64,000 bases of DNA from Salinarchaeum laminariae (GCF_023204835.1 NZ_CP096270.1:3054907-3118906), one strand, 5' to 3'; positions 17,183 to 26,022 are shown, counted from the first letter of the stretch. The notes: generated by a model from the letters alone, not told the origin. Numbers and translations: made by a program.

Positions 17183-17605
17183 TCATCCCCACGTCCAGCG
17201 CGCGTCGAAGACGTACCGATAGACGCCGCTCACTGCGATCCCCGCTGCGTTCGCCAGGAGATACGGCACACCCTGGAACGCCACGAGCGCGTAAAGCACC
17301 CCAATCTGGATCGGAATGGCAGTGGCGCGGACGACGTTGGTCCGGCCGAGCCCGACGAAAAACGCCCGCGTTCCCTCGTTGCGATCGGCACGGAACGTCC
17401 AGCGGTTGTTGAGCACGTACTGAAAGACGATCGTGCACTCGATGGCGACCACTGCGCCGACGAGATAGTGGAGACCGGCACTGTCGACGAGCAGCCAGAG
17501 GAGTAGTAGCTGGAGCCCGGCCGCGATCGTGCCGACGACGACGAACTTGCGGAGCTGTGGCGCGATCGGACCGCTCACCAGCTCCCGCAGGAATGACCGT
17601 ATCAT
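17183..17605 (-). CDS. GtrA-family membrane protein
   Basis: A 140-residue protein with four predicted transmembrane helices and GtrA features (LRKFVVVGTIAAGLQLLLLWLLVD, FQYVLNNRWTFRAD, and the C-terminal YRYVFDARWTWG). GtrA proteins are thought to move lipid-linked sugars across the membrane for surface polysaccharide or glycosylation. It lies 34 bases downstream of the sulfatase-like gene on the same strand, so they are likely co-transcribed. Confidence 0.88.
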   Translation of the reverse strand: MIRSFLRELVSGPIAPQLRKFVVVGTIAAGLQLLLLWLLVDSAGLHYLVGAVVAIECTIVFQYVLNNRWTFRADRNEGTRAFFVGLGRTNVVRATAIPIQIGVLYALVAFQGVPYLLANAAGIAVSGVYRYVFDARWTWG

Positions 17606-17639
17606 CTACTAAATTAGAGAGTCAACCACCGACGCAGAG

Positions 17640-19109
17640 CTACTGGTAGCCGAGGGCCGTGAGACGTGCTTCAACGTCTTCGTCGACGTCCTCCTCCCCG
17701 GGAGTATCTGACGAATCACCGTCGCCGAGAGTCGCGACGTGGGTCTCGACGACCGAGTGGAGCGACTCGATCACGTCGCGCTGGTCCGGCGTGGGATCGT
17801 CCGAGAGGTTCGTCTGCTGGGCCGGGTCGCCGGTGCGGTCGTACAGCTCCGCGTCGCCCGTATCGACGTTCTCGATGTACGTCCAGGGGCCCTCTCGAAC
17901 GCTGACGAGAAGATCACCGTCGTCGAGCGTCCGTGGGATCGGTTGTTTGGTGACCGAATCGGCCTGGACGGTAACCGACACGACCGGCTCGGGCGAGGGG
18001 CGCTCGCCCTCGGTAATCGTGCGGGCGAGGGATGTCCCCTGCCAGCCAGGGTGGCCGTCGACGCCGACCAGCTCCGCTGCCGTCGGTGGGATGGAGTCGA
18101 GTCCGACGTGCTCCTCGATTCGCTGGGACTCCGCCCCAGGCACGTCCACGATGTACGGAACGTGAATCAGCTCGTCGTAGAGTTTGGGGTAGTGGGAGAG
18201 GTGGCCGTGCTCCTGGAACTCCTCGCCGTGATCGCCGGCCAGTACGATGGCGGTGTCGTCGCGGACCCCAGCAGTCTCGAGCGATTCGAGGAGGCGACCA
18301 ATGCTCGCGTCGACCTGGCGAACCGTCGCCTGGTAGAGCGTCCGAAGGTCCGAGAGCGTCCGATCGCCGACCTCCCAGCCGAGGCCTGTGTACGTGTGCG
18401 CGAGCAGCTTGCGGTGGATGCCGAGCCGGTCGTCCGTGACCTCCTGCACGTAGCGTTTGGCCGGGACGTACGGCGTGTGGACGTCCATGTAGTGCACCCA
18501 GAGGAAGAACGGCTCGTCCTGGGAGGCCGTCTCGGACAGAAAGTCCGTCGCAGCGTGCTCGACGTCGAACATTCTGGCGGTGTCGAGGAACGGCCGGTCG
18601 TCGGTCTGGCGGCGAAGCAGTTGGCCGATGCGGCGGGCCGGTGCCGTCGCGACCTGGAGCCACGCCTCGACCGTCGGATGCGTGGAGAGGTACTTTCCGT
18701 AAAGATCGGAGCCGACGTTGGCGACGAAGGAGTCGTACTCGTCGAAGCCGGCGTCGTAGTCCCAGTGCGAGCTCAGAAATCCGTTGGCGGCGTTGAATCC
18801 GGCCGTCGAGAAGCCGGCGTCGGAGAGGACCTCCGCGAGCGTCGTCCCCGAGTGGACCCCGATCGAGCCGTCCTCGCTAAACACGTGTCGCGAGGCCAAC
18901 ATCGAGGGGAAGGAGAAGGGCGTCCAGTTGCCGTTCGCGTAGGCGCGCTCGAACACAGTGCCATTCGCCGCCAGGCCGTCCATCACCGGCGTCGATCGGT
19001 CTTCGTCGTAGGCGCCGACGGCGTCGGCTCGAAGCGAGTCGACCGTGACCAACAGCACGTTCGAGGCGGATGGTGTGTCGCTGTCCGAGTCGGATGGTGT
19101 GTTGCTCAT
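17640..19109 (-). CDS. Sulfatase/alkaline-phosphatase superfamily hydrolase
   Basis: A 489-residue metal-dependent hydrolase of the sulfatase fold. Metal-binding motifs are visible: NVLLVTVDSLRAD at the N-terminus, and VLAGDHGEEFQEHGHLSHYPKLYDELIHVPYIV in the C-terminal half, plus WVHYMDVHTPY. The sulfatase formylglycine motif (C/S-x-P-x-R) is not present; the equivalent region reads NWTPFSFPSMLASR, so the nucleophile is probably Thr or Ser as in phosphatases and phosphoglycerol transferases. The ATG at 19109 is used because MSNTPSDS precedes the domain closely. Followed by gtrA, it probably acts on surface glycans or polar head groups. Confidence 0.85.
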   Translation of the reverse strand: MSNTPSDSDSDTPSASNVLLVTVDSLRADAVGAYDEDRSTPVMDGLAANGTVFERAYANGNWTPFSFPSMLASRHVFSEDGSIGVHSGTTLAEVLSDAGFSTAGFNAANGFLSSHWDYDAGFDEYDSFVANVGSDLYGKYLSTHPTVEAWLQVATAPARRIGQLLRRQTDDRPFLDTARMFDVEHAATDFLSETASQDEPFFLWVHYMDVHTPYVPAKRYVQEVTDDRLGIHRKLLAHTYTGLGWEVGDRTLSDLRTLYQATVRQVDASIGRLLESLETAGVRDDTAIVLAGDHGEEFQEHGHLSHYPKLYDELIHVPYIVDVPGAESQRIEEHVGLDSIPPTAAELVGVDGHPGWQGTSLARTITEGERPSPEPVVSVTVQADSVTKQPIPRTLDDGDLLVSVREGPWTYIENVDTGDAELYDRTGDPAQQTNLSDDPTPDQRDVIESLHSVVETHVATLGDGDSSDTPGEEDVDEDVEARLTALGYQ

Positions 19110-19409
19110 TGTGTCGTGTGCCCGCGTGCGATGGAGGGACACCGGAAAGCGGAGGCCGATCGGTTCGTCGGAGGTGAGTGATCGTCCCACCTTAACCCAT
19201 TGATCGCCTTCGGATCGAAGTAATCGGCCGTACCGCTTCGAGTAAGGGGCAGCAAGCGTATTGGTGTTGCGGCAGTCCTGTCACCAGCTCGCACGGCTGG
19301 GATCGGAGCCGCTCGCACCCGACTCGTGTCAGTCGTAGCTGTGATCTCGCGCCTACCGACCGCTCTCGTCGAGATCCCGTTCTCGAGACAGTCTGCTGCA
19401 CGAATGTGA

Positions 19410-20693
19410 TCAGGCAACGTCCATATCACCTGGCGCGAGGAGCCAGTCCGCGGAATCCGCGAGGTCGAACGATCCGTCGGCCGACTCGATCTGGGCAGTC
19501 CACGGAGGCCCATCTTCCGACCCGGCAGCGATAGAACCGTCCGCCGCATCACCGGCGATGGTGACAGATTCTCCACCCAGCGGTCTGACCGCATGATAGG
19601 TCGTCGCGGAGAGTCGTGAGAAGAGGAAGCCGTCGTCGCAAACGAAGCCATGCCGCCTGCAGACGCCGGGATAGAGGCCAGTCGGGAGTTTGAGGACGGC
19701 GGCGTCGGCGTGCGCTTCGACGAGGGCCGCGAGCATCGACTCGAACGCGTCGGCGTCGCCGGCGACGGTCGTCATCGGCTGGACGTCGAGCAACCGAACG
19801 AGATCGTGGCCGTCGATGGACTCGGTGGCGACGATGCCGGTCGCCACCACGTCGCTATCGCGATTGGCCACGTACGTTTCGACGTCCCACCGGGTATTCG
19901 CGAAGCGCCACTCGAGGAAGGCCCGGTTACGCGGGACGTGCATCTGCTCGGGGACGTTCTCGGCGTACAGCGAGCTGACCGTCCCGGCGGGAACCCCGCG
20001 GGCGCGCTCGACGGTGACTGCGTCACTCGGCGAGCCGACACGATCGAGCAGCCCCAGCCCGCGCCTGACGAGCGGCGACCCGAGGCGAGCGGCCCGCTTT
20101 GACACGGCGACAGATGTTGACGACGGCCCCATTTCGAGCGCCGCCCGTGGATCCTGAACGCGATAGCGTGCGCCAACAGTGTCGATCATTCGCCAGCCAT
20201 ACCGTTCGATACCCGGACGCAGCGCCTCGTTCGGGAAGTTGAACAACAGCGAAGCGTCCTCGCTGAGCCCCGCGACGAGCTGCTCTGTCATCGAGCTGAA
20301 GATCCCCATCCGGCGGTACTCCGGATGGACGATCCAGTCCACGGGCTGTCGAGCCGCGACGGTGCGGTCACCGGCGCGCAGCCGGTAGGGCATGACGGGC
20401 TCGGCGCCCACCAGCTGACCGTCGGTCTCGGCGAGAACCATCTCGACGCCGCTGGCCGCAGGATTCTCGAGAAACCGCCAGTCGAACCATGCCGGTCCTT
20501 TCTGCGTCCCCCAGACTGTCTCGTAGAGCGTGAGGAACTGCTCGACGTCGCCCGGTTCGTACCACCGAATCGTCGGATCGGACGACGAGCTGCGTACCAC
20601 GGTCTCGGAGCGCTGGCGGTTCGTCGCCCCTGTGTCAGTCGGCGACGAACCGCCCGATTCCGACCCGGTCGACGTGGAGTTCGGACGACTCAT
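19410..20693 (-). CDS. GNAT-family N-acetyltransferase (two-domain, FemAB-like layout)
   Basis: A 427-residue protein with a Ser/Thr-rich leader (residues 1-38), an N-terminal acetyltransferase domain (IRWYEPGDVEQFLTLYETVWG, then PVDWIVHPEYRRMGIFSSMTEQLV, the acetyl-CoA loop region) and a degenerate second half (NRAFLEWRFANTRWDVETYVA, ADAAVLKLPTGLYPGVCRRHGF). Similar proteins occur in glycan and cell-surface gene groups, which agrees with the sulfatase-like and gtrA genes downstream. Between it and the sulfatase-like gene are 300 bases in which I see nothing. Acceptor substrate is unknown. Confidence 0.8.
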   Translation of the reverse strand: MSRPNSTSTGSESGGSSPTDTGATNRQRSETVVRSSSSDPTIRWYEPGDVEQFLTLYETVWGTQKGPAWFDWRFLENPAASGVEMVLAETDGQLVGAEPVMPYRLRAGDRTVAARQPVDWIVHPEYRRMGIFSSMTEQLVAGLSEDASLLFNFPNEALRPGIERYGWRMIDTVGARYRVQDPRAALEMGPSSTSVAVSKRAARLGSPLVRRGLGLLDRVGSPSDAVTVERARGVPAGTVSSLYAENVPEQMHVPRNRAFLEWRFANTRWDVETYVANRDSDVVATGIVATESIDGHDLVRLLDVQPMTTVAGDADAFESMLAALVEAHADAAVLKLPTGLYPGVCRRHGFVCDDGFLFSRLSATTYHAVRPLGGESVTIAGDAADGSIAAGSEDGPPWTAQIESADGSFDLADSADWLLAPGDMDVA

Positions 20694-20773
20694 TCGCTAC
20701 AGCTGCGTACACGACGGGATCCCTTTGGTAGGATCTACGTACCGCCTACCGTCCCGACGGGCGTAGGCGACCC

Positions 20774-20779
20774 TTTTTA
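20774..20779 (+). promoter_or_regulatory. Candidate TATA box of mcm
   Basis: TTTTTA at 20774-20779 lies ~26-31 bases before the mcm ATG, the distance expected for a leaderless transcript starting at or next to the ATG. Confidence 0.45.
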
Positions 20780-20804
20780 CACCAGGACGACTGACTACGT
20801 GTCG

Positions 20805-22898
20805 ATGGCAACCGGGGTGGACCAACAGGAGTACGTCGACACCTTCGAGCAGTTCTTCCGGGAGTACTACCGGAGCGAGATCGGGGAACTCGCCGAGGGC
20901 TACCCCAGCGAGCAGAAGTCTCTCGTCGTCGATTACGACGACCTCTACCGATTCGATCGGGAGCTCGCCGAGCAGTATCTCGAACAGCCCGAACAGCTCC
21001 AGCGCTCCGCGGAAGAGGCGCTTCGTCTCTACGACCTCCCGGTGGACGTCACGCTCGGGCAGGCCCACGTCCGTCTGCGCGGACTCCCGTCCTCGACGGA
21101 CATCCGCGAGATCCGTGCGAGCGACGTCAACACCATGGTCGGGGTGCGAGGAATCGTCCGCAAGGCGACCGACGTTCGCCCGAAATGTACCGAGGCGGCG
21201 TTTCGCTGCGTCCGCTGTGAGACGCTGACGCGGGTTCCACAGGAAGGCGGTCAGTTCCAGGAGCCCCACCAGTGCCGATCGTGTGAGCGACAGGGCCCGT
21301 TCCGACTCAACGAGGACCAGTCTGAGTTCGTCGACGCCCAGCGCATTCGGGTCCAGGAATCGCCCGAGGGACTGCGCGGCGGCGAGACGCCCCAGGCGAT
21401 CGACGTCAACATCGAGGACGACGTCACCGGCGACGTGACGCCGGGCGACCACGTCGTCGTGACGGGGATCCTGCGGCTCGACCAAGACGGCGAGAACGAG
21501 TCCGCGATCTTCGACGTCTACATGGAGGGCGTCTCCGTCGAGGTCGAGGAAGAGCAGTTCGAGGACATGGACATCACGGAGGAAGACCGCGCGCAGATCC
21601 TCGAACTCTCCCAGCGCGAGGACGTCTACGAGCAGATGATCGGCGCGATCGCGCCGACGATCCACGGCTACGACGAGGAGAAGCTCGCGATGACGTTGCA
21701 ATTGTTCTCCGGCGTCACCAAACATCTCCCAGACGAGAGCCGGATCCGGGGCGACCTCCACATTCTCCTGATCGGTGACCCCGGGACAGGGAAGTCACAG
21801 CTCCTCCAGTACGTCCGGAACATCGCCCCGAGATCGGTGTACACATCGGGGAAGGGCTCTTCCTCGGCAGGGCTCACGGCCGCCGCCGTCCGCGACGACT
21901 TCGGCGACGGCCAGCAGTGGACCCTGGAAGCGGGCGCGCTCGTCCTCGCGGACCAGGGCGTCGCCGCGGTCGACGAGCTGGACAAGATGGCCGCCGACGA
22001 CCGCTCCGCGATGCACGAGGCACTCGAACAGCAGTCTATCTCGATCTCGAAGGCCGGGATCAACGCCACGCTCAAGAGTCGGTGTTCGCTGCTCGGTGCT
22101 GCCAACCCCAAGTACGGCCGCTTCGACCAGTACGAGCCGATGGGCGAACAGATCGACCTCGAACCCGCGCTGATCTCGCGGTTCGACATCATCTTCACCG
22201 TCACCGACCAGCCAGACCCCGACGAGGACCGCGAGCTGGCCGAACACATTCTCGAAGCGAACTACGCCGGCCAGCTCAACACCCAGCGCGAGCAGATGAA
22301 CGCGCCGGACGTCACGCTCGAAGAGGTCGAGTCCGCCCAGGAGACCGTCGAGCCGACGATCGATCCCGAGCTGCTCCGGAAGTACGTGGCCTACGCCCAG
22401 CAGAACTGCTACCCGCGGATGACCGACGAGGCCCGGGAGACGATCCAGCAGTTCTACGTCGACCTCCGATCGAAGGGCGCCGACGAGGACGCACCCGTGC
22501 CGGTCACCGCCCGAAAGCTGGAGGCGCTCGTCCGGCTCGCCGAGGCCAGCGCCCGCGTCCGCCTCGCCGACGAGGTCGCCCAGCAGGACGCCGAGCGCGT
22601 CATCGAGATCGTCCGCTCCTCGCTGCAGGACATCGGCGTCGATCCCGAGACCGGACAGTTCGACGCGGACGTCATCGAGACTGGCACCTCGAAGAGCCAG
22701 CGCGATCGCATCAAGAACCTCAAGGCGCTCATCGACGACCTCGCCGAGGAGTACGAGGGCGGCGTCCCCGTCGACGCCGTCTACGACCGCGCCGACGAGA
22801 TCGGTATCGGCGCGGAGAAGGCCGAACGCGAGCTCGAGAAGCTCAAACAGAAGGGCGAAGTGTACGAGCCGAAGACCGACCACGTCCGCACGACCTGA
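20805..22898 (+). CDS. mcm: Replicative DNA helicase MCM
   Basis: A 697-residue minichromosome maintenance helicase, which forms the hexameric ring that unwinds DNA at replication forks. In order: N-terminal domain with zinc motif (CTEAAFRCVRCE and QCRSCE), OB-fold region, then AAA+ domain with Walker A GDPGTGKS (residues 324-331), Walker B VAAVDELDK, sensor GAANPKYGRFD and arginine finger LISRFD, and a C-terminal winged helix. It is uninterrupted; no intein is present although some haloarchaeal mcm genes carry them. The next gene starts directly at the mcm stop codon. Confidence 0.97.
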   Translation: MATGVDQQEYVDTFEQFFREYYRSEIGELAEGYPSEQKSLVVDYDDLYRFDRELAEQYLEQPEQLQRSAEEALRLYDLPVDVTLGQAHVRLRGLPSSTDIREIRASDVNTMVGVRGIVRKATDVRPKCTEAAFRCVRCETLTRVPQEGGQFQEPHQCRSCERQGPFRLNEDQSEFVDAQRIRVQESPEGLRGGETPQAIDVNIEDDVTGDVTPGDHVVVTGILRLDQDGENESAIFDVYMEGVSVEVEEEQFEDMDITEEDRAQILELSQREDVYEQMIGAIAPTIHGYDEEKLAMTLQLFSGVTKHLPDESRIRGDLHILLIGDPGTGKSQLLQYVRNIAPRSVYTSGKGSSSAGLTAAAVRDDFGDGQQWTLEAGALVLADQGVAAVDELDKMAADDRSAMHEALEQQSISISKAGINATLKSRCSLLGAANPKYGRFDQYEPMGEQIDLEPALISRFDIIFTVTDQPDPDEDRELAEHILEANYAGQLNTQREQMNAPDVTLEEVESAQETVEPTIDPELLRKYVAYAQQNCYPRMTDEARETIQQFYVDLRSKGADEDAPVPVTARKLEALVRLAEASARVRLADEVAQQDAERVIEIVRSSLQDIGVDPETGQFDADVIETGTSKSQRDRIKNLKALIDDLAEEYEGGVPVDAVYDRADEIGIGAEKAERELEKLKQKGEVYEPKTDHVRTT

Positions 22899-23183
22899 AT
22901 GGACCGAATCTCCACCCTTCGCAACGTCGAGGACGCCCTGAGCGAGTTCGAGCAGGGCGAGACCGATCTCGCCAGCATGGAACAGCAGGTCCAGGCCGTC
23001 CTGCGCACCTACGCGAGTGATTTCGAGGACGAGCGCACCGCCGTCTACCGCGTCGATCCACCGGACGACCGGGCAGTCGTGATCGTCGCCGACTCGCCCG
23101 GCACCGCCCGGGACCGAGCGGCCGAGCACGTCGACGCCGACTGTGCCCACGCCGACGTCGAGCGGGTCGCGAACGGCGACTGA
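22899..23183 (+). CDS. Conserved small protein directly after mcm (DUF7854-like)
   Basis: A 94-residue acidic protein with an N-terminal helical part (ISTLRNVEDALSEFEQGETDLASMEQQVQAVLRTYASDF) and a C-terminal alpha/beta part (AVYRVDPPDDRAVVIVADSPGTARDRAAEHV). Its ATG begins immediately after the mcm stop, so it is co-transcribed and probably translationally coupled to mcm. I recall it as a haloarchaeal family conserved next to mcm; no motif identifies its function. Confidence 0.8.
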   Translation: MDRISTLRNVEDALSEFEQGETDLASMEQQVQAVLRTYASDFEDERTAVYRVDPPDDRAVVIVADSPGTARDRAAEHVDADCAHADVERVANGD

Positions 23184-23291
23184 CTACTGCTGCGTCGGTT
23201 GCCACGAATCTCGGTTCGAAGCGATCGAGGTTGCACACTCGGTTGGCCGACACCGTTTAGTCTCGGGCGCGCCGCCTCACGATGTATCTCG

Positions 23292-23882
23292 ATGTCCATT
23301 CCGGAGCTTCCAGACGGCGATCAGCCAGCCTCGGTGCTCGTTCTCGCACCCGGGTTCGGCGACGCGGGAACGGCGGGCTGTACCGGGCTGATCGCGGACA
23401 GCGATGCCGAGAACCTCCTCTACGTCAGCTGGTCGGGCGACCCTTCCGACAGGCTCGAACACGTCTACGAGCACGCCGATCCTGCGGGCCAGGCCCGTGG
23501 CGTGATCATCGGCGACGTCCGCAACCAGCCATCTGACTCTTTCGACGCCATCGAGACGGTGAACTCGCCGACGGACCTCACCGGCGTCGGGATCGCCGTG
23601 ACGGAGCTGCTCTCGGGCACCGACGGCTCCACGGCGGTCTGTTTCGACTCGGTTACCGCGCTGTTGCAGTACGTCGACCTCGACACCGCCTTCGAGTTCC
23701 TCCACGTGTTCGTCGGGCGACTCCATCGCCACGGCGCAATCGGCCACTTCCACATGGATCCCGGCGCGCACGACGACCAGCTCGTCGCACAGGTCGCGTC
23801 GCTGGTCGACGGCCGGCTCACGCTCGACGACGACGGCTCCGTCGCCGCTGCTTCGTCTTCTCTGCGCAACTGGAATCGGTGA
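23292..23882 (+). CDS. RecA/KaiC-like fold protein without Walker A (DUF7504-like)
   Basis: A 196-residue soluble protein resembling a degraded KaiC/RAD55-type core: ASVLVLAPGFGDAGTAGCTGLI replaces the P-loop, and AVCFDSVTALLQYVDLDTAFEFLHVFVGRLHRHGAIGHFHMDPGAHDDQLVAQVASLVDGRLTL follows the Walker B and later strands of that fold. The lack of GKS/GKT means ATP binding is unlikely. It begins 109 bases after the mcm-coupled gene. Function is unknown; a signalling or scaffold role is speculation. Confidence 0.75.
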   Translation: MSIPELPDGDQPASVLVLAPGFGDAGTAGCTGLIADSDAENLLYVSWSGDPSDRLEHVYEHADPAGQARGVIIGDVRNQPSDSFDAIETVNSPTDLTGVGIAVTELLSGTDGSTAVCFDSVTALLQYVDLDTAFEFLHVFVGRLHRHGAIGHFHMDPGAHDDQLVAQVASLVDGRLTLDDDGSVAAASSSLRNWNR

Positions 23883-23913
23883 ATTTTACTCAGAGGAGTT
23901 CGACGGCCACAGC

Positions 23914-24270
23914 GTGCTGCTCGTCGTGACGTACTCGCGAGCCGCCCGACAGACCCTCCGCAACGTCTGTAACGCACACGAGGAGAGCGTCGTCCGGCGA
24001 CTCGGTCGTGCGGCCATGTTCGAGGAGTCCGCGATGGGCGCGTTTCTCGGGCTCCGCCTGCGAGAGAAACACGGCGCCGACGTACAGCTCGAACGTACTG
24101 TCCCCTTCAACGAGTTCGAGACCGTCGGGGAGGAGGTGCGAAGCGCGGCCGCGGCCTACGAGAGCCGGGAGCATCCGAGCACCCCCTACGCGAAGTTCGC
24201 TGCTGGGACCGACCACCCGTCGCCGGACGCGCTCCGGGGACGGGACCTCACCGAGGACGGGCGAGACTGA
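23914..24270 (+). CDS. Conserved haloarchaeal protein (DUF7855-like)
   Basis: A 118-residue protein starting with GTG (VLLVVTYSRAARQTLRNVCNAHEESVVRRLGRAAMFEESAMGAFLGLRLREKHG). The first 100 residues look compact and alpha/beta; the tail is charged. It ends two bases before the next gene, with which it is clearly paired. I recall both as haloarchaeal families of unknown function. The basic and Arg-rich early part could allow nucleic-acid binding, but that is only inference. Confidence 0.75.
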   Translation: MLLVVTYSRAARQTLRNVCNAHEESVVRRLGRAAMFEESAMGAFLGLRLREKHGADVQLERTVPFNEFETVGEEVRSAAAAYESREHPSTPYAKFAAGTDHPSPDALRGRDLTEDGRD

Positions 24271-24272
24271 CC

Positions 24273-25196
24273 GTGCCGATCGTCGACGGCGAGCGCGGTC
24301 GAGCGTTCGATCTCCGCGATAGCGAGTACGAGGTAGCGGCCGTCGCGGCGGCGATCCGCAGCAATTCCGACGACGATTCCGACGCTTCAGACGACTCGCC
24401 TCTGACGGTCCGCTGCCCGGAACCCGGAGAGATCCACGATCACGTCGGCATCGTCGAACCGGATCGATCATACCCCCTGCAGACTGCACTCGCCGAGGTC
24501 GCACGCGTTCGGGGACACGAATCCTCGGTCGACGAGGCGCTCGCGGACGTTCGAGAGGAGCTCGCCGCGCTCGATCTGCCATCGGTCTCTCTGGAAGCAA
24601 AGCGCCGGCAGGTCGCCGAGACGGACGACGCCGCTGGTCTGGAGGAACAGGTCGCGACGCTCCGCGGAGAGCTGGAGGCCGCGAAGGATCGGGGCGAGGA
24701 CCCCGCGGCACTCGCCGATGCACGCGAGCGGGCGGTCGCTGACCTCACCGAACGCCGCACCGAGCGACTGGCTGCCGAGCAGTCGTTGGAGCGCGCCCGA
24801 ACAGACGCCAGAGAGGCACGGGACCGCCGCGAAGAGCGGCTCCGGCTCCAGGATCGCGAGCGGAATCTCGAACGCGACGCGCGACGGGAGCTCGCGGGCG
24901 AACTACAGTCGTCCTTCGAACGAGCGCTGTCGGCGCTCGGTGCCTGCGGATCGGGTGCCGTCGACGGAGCCAGCGATGGCTATGGAGCCAACGACAGCGA
25001 CGTGGTCAGCGACAGGTATGGAGCCAGCGACGCCAACGCTCCCGCGAGTGTCGACGGTCCGGACGCGATCGGAGCGCTGGCGGTTTGTCGGATTGCCCCG
25101 ATTTCAGCGCCGGTGGTCGTCGCTGGCGAGTGGTTCGCGTCGGCTACAGCCGCCGCGGCCGCACTCGACGCGCCGGTGATTCTGGTCGAGGCGTGA
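24273..25196 (+). CDS. Coiled-coil protein of unknown function (DUF7856-like)
   Basis: A 307-residue protein with three parts: an N-terminal globular part (DLRDSEYEVAAVAAAIRSN, VRCPEPGEIHDHVGIVEPD), a long Glu/Arg/Ala-rich coiled coil (about residues 90-215), and a C-terminal hydrophobic block (VCRIAPISAPVVVAGEWFASATAAAAALDAPVILVEA) preceded by an imperfect YGA(N/S)D(S/A) repeat near residues 230-255. The architecture recalls SMC/Rad50-like accessory proteins without ATPase motifs. It follows its neighbour by two bases and closes the block that begins with mcm. Confidence 0.75.
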   Translation: MPIVDGERGRAFDLRDSEYEVAAVAAAIRSNSDDDSDASDDSPLTVRCPEPGEIHDHVGIVEPDRSYPLQTALAEVARVRGHESSVDEALADVREELAALDLPSVSLEAKRRQVAETDDAAGLEEQVATLRGELEAAKDRGEDPAALADARERAVADLTERRTERLAAEQSLERARTDAREARDRREERLRLQDRERNLERDARRELAGELQSSFERALSALGACGSGAVDGASDGYGANDSDVVSDRYGASDANAPASVDGPDAIGALAVCRIAPISAPVVVAGEWFASATAAAAALDAPVILVEA

Positions 25197-25228
25197 CTCT
25201 GATCGGGGCCGATCTGAGTGGTGGTGAT

Positions 25229-25987
25229 TCACCGCATCTGGACGAACCGAACGCCGCCGTGATTCTCGTGGTCGAGCGTGCCGTCCTCGCGTTTCGTGTA
25301 GCGGTAGAGCGTCTGGCTGGACGACCCGATCGGAGCGACGATGCGGCCGCCGACGGCAGTCTGCTCGGCGATTGGATCGGGAAGCAACTCCGCAGCGCAC
25401 GTGAGATAGGCCGCGTCGTACGGCGCGTGCTCTGACCACCCCTCGGCGCCGTCGCCGACTCGAATGCGAACGTCGTAGCCCAGTCGGTCGAAGGTCGATC
25501 GGGCACGCTCGGCGAGGTCGGCGCTGTACTCGACGCTGTATAGCGTGCCCGCGTCACCGAGGAGTTCGGCCGTCACCGCTGCGTGATAGCCACAGCCGGT
25601 TCCGATTTCGAGGACGCTGAGGCCTGCGTCGCTCTCCGTGTCGCTGTTGGGTGCATCGCCAAAATCTCCGGCATCCGCAGCATCATCACCATCGCCAGTA
25701 TCGCGAGTATCCCCAGCAGCATCGGACGCGGAACCCACGTCGAGCAGTTCGGCCATGATCCCGACCATGTGCGGCGCGCTGATGGTCTGGCCATCGCCGA
25801 TCGGGAGCGGTCGGTCGGCGTAGGCCTCGCTCTGTCGGTTCGCGGGAACGAACTCGTGGCGAGGGACAGCACGGAGGGCGTCGGCGACCGCCGGTTCCGT
25901 GATCCGGCCGTGCTCGAGGAGCCGGTCGACCATCGTCTCACGCCGCGTGGCGAAGTCGTCGGCCGAATCGCCGTCGAACAGTCCCAT
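25229..25987 (-). CDS. pcm: Protein-L-isoaspartate O-methyltransferase
   Basis: A 252-residue SAM-dependent repair enzyme that methylates isoaspartyl residues in aged proteins. Motifs: VPRHEFVPANRQSEAYADRPLPIGDGQTISAPHMVGIM, SAM loop VLEIGTGCGYHAAVTAELLG, and GGRIVAPIGS. An extra Asp/Gly/Ala-rich segment of ~40 residues (DAAGDTRDTGDGDDAADAGDFGDAP...) is inserted between the substrate helix and the SAM motif, where standard enzymes have only a short link. It is probably a disordered loop. Convergent to the preceding gene block. Confidence 0.93.
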   Translation of the reverse strand: MGLFDGDSADDFATRRETMVDRLLEHGRITEPAVADALRAVPRHEFVPANRQSEAYADRPLPIGDGQTISAPHMVGIMAELLDVGSASDAAGDTRDTGDGDDAADAGDFGDAPNSDTESDAGLSVLEIGTGCGYHAAVTAELLGDAGTLYSVEYSADLAERARSTFDRLGYDVRIRVGDGAEGWSEHAPYDAAYLTCAAELLPDPIAEQTAVGGRIVAPIGSSSQTLYRYTKREDGTLDHENHGGVRFVQMR

Positions 25988-26022
25988 GCGTGGATCGAAT
26001 CAGCGAGGAGCGAGGGCGACGC

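Noticed and set aside
17640-19109. Classic formylglycine sulfatase
   Set aside because: The fold fits but the Cys/Ser-x-Pro-x-Arg modification motif is missing, so the specific activity is not assigned.
18032-19181. Long plus-strand frame opposite the sulfatase-like gene
   Set aside because: It mirrors the codon pattern of the real gene and has no domain.
20805-22898. Intein in mcm
   Set aside because: The helicase domains run without interruption; length is normal (697 residues) and Hint motifs are absent.
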